Shown here: positions 61,434 through 64,000 of the stretch, piece after piece | Numbering within the stretch: the stretch's first letter is position 1 | Layout of the letters: every line of letters starts with the position of its first letter | DNA from: Aphrocallistes beatrix | Taxonomy: Eukaryota; Porifera; Hexactinellida; Sceptrulophora; Aphrocallistidae | Length of the DNA stretch: 64,000 nt | NCBI GenBank assembly: GCA_963281255.1 | Contig: OY725496.1 | Span: 4,813,723 to 4,877,722, forward strand | Direction: 5' to 3' | Made by a program: the position numbers and the translations under genes | The notes under the pieces: model-generated | Told to the model about the DNA's origin: nothing | Databases searched by the model: none | Seen by the model: the letters and a program-made list of their open reading frames with translations, nothing else

Positions 61434-62645
61434 ATGGCAACGAACTTACCAACAGAGAATGTAGCCTATGACACAATGGCACATTTCGATCGTGTGGCAG
61501 TACAGATAGATATCACATTCAATCAGTTGATTGCTCAACTCATCGGGAGGAAGGGAGCTCTTCTAAGAAAAGTCCTCCAACTACGAGAAGACTTCCACAA
61601 CAAGGAGTCCGCATGGAAAGAAGCGATTCAGGAATTAGAGAAAACTCAACAACATCTGAGACAGTTGAGTTTGAAAGCCAATCTCAACATTCCTATCCAC
61701 CAGCAGGCCAGCCAGGCTTACGAGCAGGGAATGCAGGGACTAGCCACTCCGACCAAACTTCCTCCACTCTTCTTCCATTCTCCTACTCGCGACAGATTGG
61801 TAGCGATGATAGAAGAGTTTGGAGAAGTGTTAGGGGAAGTAATTTATGTCGAAAAGAAAGAACCCATCCTAACAGCTGGCAGGAAAGGAAGTGGTGATGG
61901 AGAGTTTAATGATGCGAGAGGTTTAGCACTAGATGAGGTAGAACAGGTTATTTACATTGCGGATATGGGTAACAGTCGTATTCAAATGTTCTCATTTCAA
62001 GCAGAATTCATTAGAAATTTTGGAGAAAATGTTTTCAAGAAACCATGGGGAATAACATTAACAGAAGATCACATCCTCGTTACTGATGTCTCACTCCATT
62101 CTCTGCTCCGTTTCAACAAGAAAACTCTCCAACTCACTGACAGAGTAGGAGGGGAAGGAAGTGGAGAAGGAAACTTGGATACACCACATGGAGTAGCTGT
62201 GGATACAAACGGAGATGTTTACATTGCGGATAGCGGTAACAGTAGAGTCTCCATCTTCTCAAAACAGCTCCAATTCCTATCTTGCATCGGACAAGGAAAG
62301 CTAGACTGTCCTCTAGATGTTAAGCTGACAGCAGAATCAGTGGTAGTGCTGGATTGGAGTGAGAAGTGTGTCCATTTCTTTTCAAGGAATGGAGACCTTC
62401 TCAGTTCATGTGTCACTCAAGGATCCAAGCAAGAATGTATTGTTGATCATCCTTTCTTTTTCTGTTTGGATAAAGATGGCAATTTCATCATTAGCGACTG
62501 GCTGCAGAATCAAATAAGGATAGTGTCAAGATCTGGAGAACTCATCCACTCGATAGGAAGCAAGATTAAGTACCCACAAGGTGTAGCTATTTCTGAAACT
62601 GGAACTATCTACCTTGCCTCAGATTATGTCCTGCAAGCTTTTTAA
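61434..62645 (+). CDS. Single-exon coiled-coil NHL protein
   Basis: An uninterrupted 403-residue frame starts MATNLPTENVAYDTM. Residues 17-85 are a coil (FDRVAVQIDITFNQLIAQLIGRKGALLRK...) of the same pattern as the array coil. Residues 145-400 form a regular six-bladed NHL propeller: GSGDGEFNDARGLALDEVEQ, VIYIADMGNSRIQMFS, KKPWGITLTEDHILVTD, GSGEGNLDTPHGVAVDTNGD, VYIADSGNSRVSIFS, LDCPLDVKLTAESVVVLDW. It is more canonical than the array copies and may represent their ancestor type, lost of intron or never split. RING and B-box are absent. Confidence 0.88.
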   Translation: MATNLPTENVAYDTMAHFDRVAVQIDITFNQLIAQLIGRKGALLRKVLQLREDFHNKESAWKEAIQELEKTQQHLRQLSLKANLNIPIHQQASQAYEQGMQGLATPTKLPPLFFHSPTRDRLVAMIEEFGEVLGEVIYVEKKEPILTAGRKGSGDGEFNDARGLALDEVEQVIYIADMGNSRIQMFSFQAEFIRNFGENVFKKPWGITLTEDHILVTDVSLHSLLRFNKKTLQLTDRVGGEGSGEGNLDTPHGVAVDTNGDVYIADSGNSRVSIFSKQLQFLSCIGQGKLDCPLDVKLTAESVVVLDWSEKCVHFFSRNGDLLSSCVTQGSKQECIVDHPFFFCLDKDGNFIISDWLQNQIRIVSRSGELIHSIGSKIKYPQGVAISETGTIYLASDYVLQAF

Positions 62646-63064
62646 ATGTTTATAATCCTATTTACGCGAGTTTATTAGTTTGTGATAGCATTATATATTA
62701 GTATGCAAATAAACATATGTTTGTTGTCAATAAAACAGACAAATTAATGAACAGAGTTGGAGGAGAAGTTTATGTCAAAATTTGATGGTTTACGTGGCAC
62801 AATGACAAAATGCAATTTGAAAAATCCCCAATTCGTAAATTCCTGTTTTAATATTTTCTTGTTTGTCATTCAAATATTTTAGCGAATTCTGTGTAGAAAT
62901 TCGTCTGCAAAACAGTCATGTAAAACTTAATTGTATGCAAGATTAATGCTAGTCTTGACCAATGAACGAACAGATCCTCACTGTTAACATGACGTATCAG
63001 CATAGCCCATTTATCTAAAGGATATTGAGTGTATTACTAGCAGCAGCTAAAAGGAGAGTCAGAG

Positions 63065-64000
63065 TCAGTGAGTTCTATCGTACGCTGCTTGGAATTTCTG
63101 ATTGGTTGGCTTTCCATGTCTCGTCTTTTGTTTCTTCTTCTTAGGGAGCTAGATGGAAGTAAACAGATAAACAACGTGAAATGAGTGTAAACAAGTATTC
63201 TCCAATCGATTCAGAGAGTTTAATGTCACAACACAATACAGAATTAGATATATTTCGACCAATCAAATTTCAGGATGTTCAAATACCTTCAAATATCTAA
63301 CAGTTAAATAAAAAGTTTCTATTTATAGAGTTTGAAATGTGGCAGTTAGCTGTGCAGTTAAATATAGATGTTATGTTCTAAAATTAGCACCTACCTTCCC
63401 TCTGTCTAAATCGGGGTCTAATTCAGAATGTGAACTCTTGTTCAGTCTATCACATTCCAACCAATCAAAAGCCGATGTCTCTCCTTCCCAGGACTTCACT
63501 ACCGAACAAAGTAATAAACTTATTTACAACTAACAAGTAAACAAATATAGTTATCTATAAACTCACAATCTCCACCCAAACTCTGAAAAGAATGGCTCTT
63601 CGAGAGCTTAACACCTCCTGAACCATCTCTACCATTTTCTTCTTGTCTCGTTCTACTGACACTTCTGCCACTTTTGTGTGGTCTGTCTTTATGTGGCGTT
63701 GTGTCGGTGTGTCCATTGGACCTGTGTGTGTGTCTGTGTGAGAGGAGAGGAGAAGTGAGATCTGATTTGTGTGATTTCTTATTCGAGTGTCTGGATTGGT
63801 CAGGACTGGAGAGGGTTTCATCTGAACAAAATAAACATAAATATTTAGTAAACAAATAACTACATACAGATAAACAACCATACTCACCACTGTTGTTATT
63901 TTTGTGTTTATCTCTACTTTTTTTCACTTTCTTTTCAACTTTAACTTTAAATGTTTTCTTAAACTCTGATAATTCACTTTCCAAATCTTCCATCGATTTA
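63065..64000 (-). CDS. 3' part of an unrecognised basic Ser-rich gene
   Basis: Four exons join in phase: 63888-64000 (runs off the window), 63567-63821, 63395-63498 and 63065-63148. The peptide has an acidic-then-Lys-rich helix (MEDLESELSEFKKTFKVKVEKKVKKSRDK), a His/Ser/Thr/Arg-rich linker, SKSHSFQSLGGD and SAFDWLECDRL, and ends in a Lys-rich tail (LPKKKKQKTRHGK). No domain recognised. The phase agreement across three junctions supports coding. The 5' end lies outside. Confidence 0.65.

Overview
The window is AT-rich animal nuclear DNA with short introns, dense and often nested genes, and many small DNA-transposon relics. Glypican, TRAF-type, SMG6, bHLH and NHL proteins point to Metazoa. The compact introns and the single-exon coil-NHL and TRAF-like genes suggest an early-branching marine animal, perhaps a sponge, but I cannot fix the species. 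No rRNA, tRNA or CRISPR was recognised.

Layout. 1-3.6 kb: no convincing gene. 3.7-11.2 kb: two tandem minus-strand glypican-like genes, eight matching exons each, with a long acidic Ser-Asp-Gly tract and a GPI-type tail. 12.2-31.0 kb: seven head-to-tail minus-strand copies of a coiled-coil plus NHL gene; at least three are broken, and one carries a hAT-type insertion with clear target duplication. A fossil CRESS-DNA virus Rep copy lies inside this array at 27.6-28.5 kb. At 31.7-32.8 kb the 5' end of an eighth array copy abuts a decayed coil/CAP-Gly gene.

33.5-48.6 kb: one long minus-strand gene encoding SMG6, the nonsense-mediated decay endonuclease, assembled here from about 20 small exons (14-3-3-like/TPR region at 46.9-48.5 kb, PIN nuclease at 33.5-34.98 kb). 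Its introns hold three other genes: a nine-unit cysteine-repeat protein (36.6-40.0 kb, plus), a short coil protein (43.5-44.1 kb, minus) and a coil/CAP-Gly protein (45.5-46.6 kb, plus). The last two SMG6 exons also exist as a second copy at 28.7-29.3 kb.

49.4-56.0 kb: a complete puromycin-sensitive aminopeptidase gene (minus, 10 exons) with a bHLH gene nested in one intron. 56.3-58.4 kb: a TRAF-like zinc-finger gene and a truncated tandem copy of its 3' end. 58.8-60.6 kb: a five-exon protein with beta-trefoil-like repeats. 61.4-62.6 kb: a single-exon coil-NHL gene on the plus strand. 63.1-64.0 kb: the 3' part of an unrecognised basic, serine-rich gene running off the window.

The recurrent theme is duplication and tinkering. 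One short coiled-coil module (about 60 residues, with one Arg/Lys-rich helix) seems to head four gene types: the NHL array, the single-exon NHL gene, the CAP-Gly gene and the 215-aa gene. In the NHL array nearly all the protein is homogenised between copies except one C-terminal stretch, which varies strongly. No operon-like linkage is seen; neighbouring genes do not form one obvious pathway.
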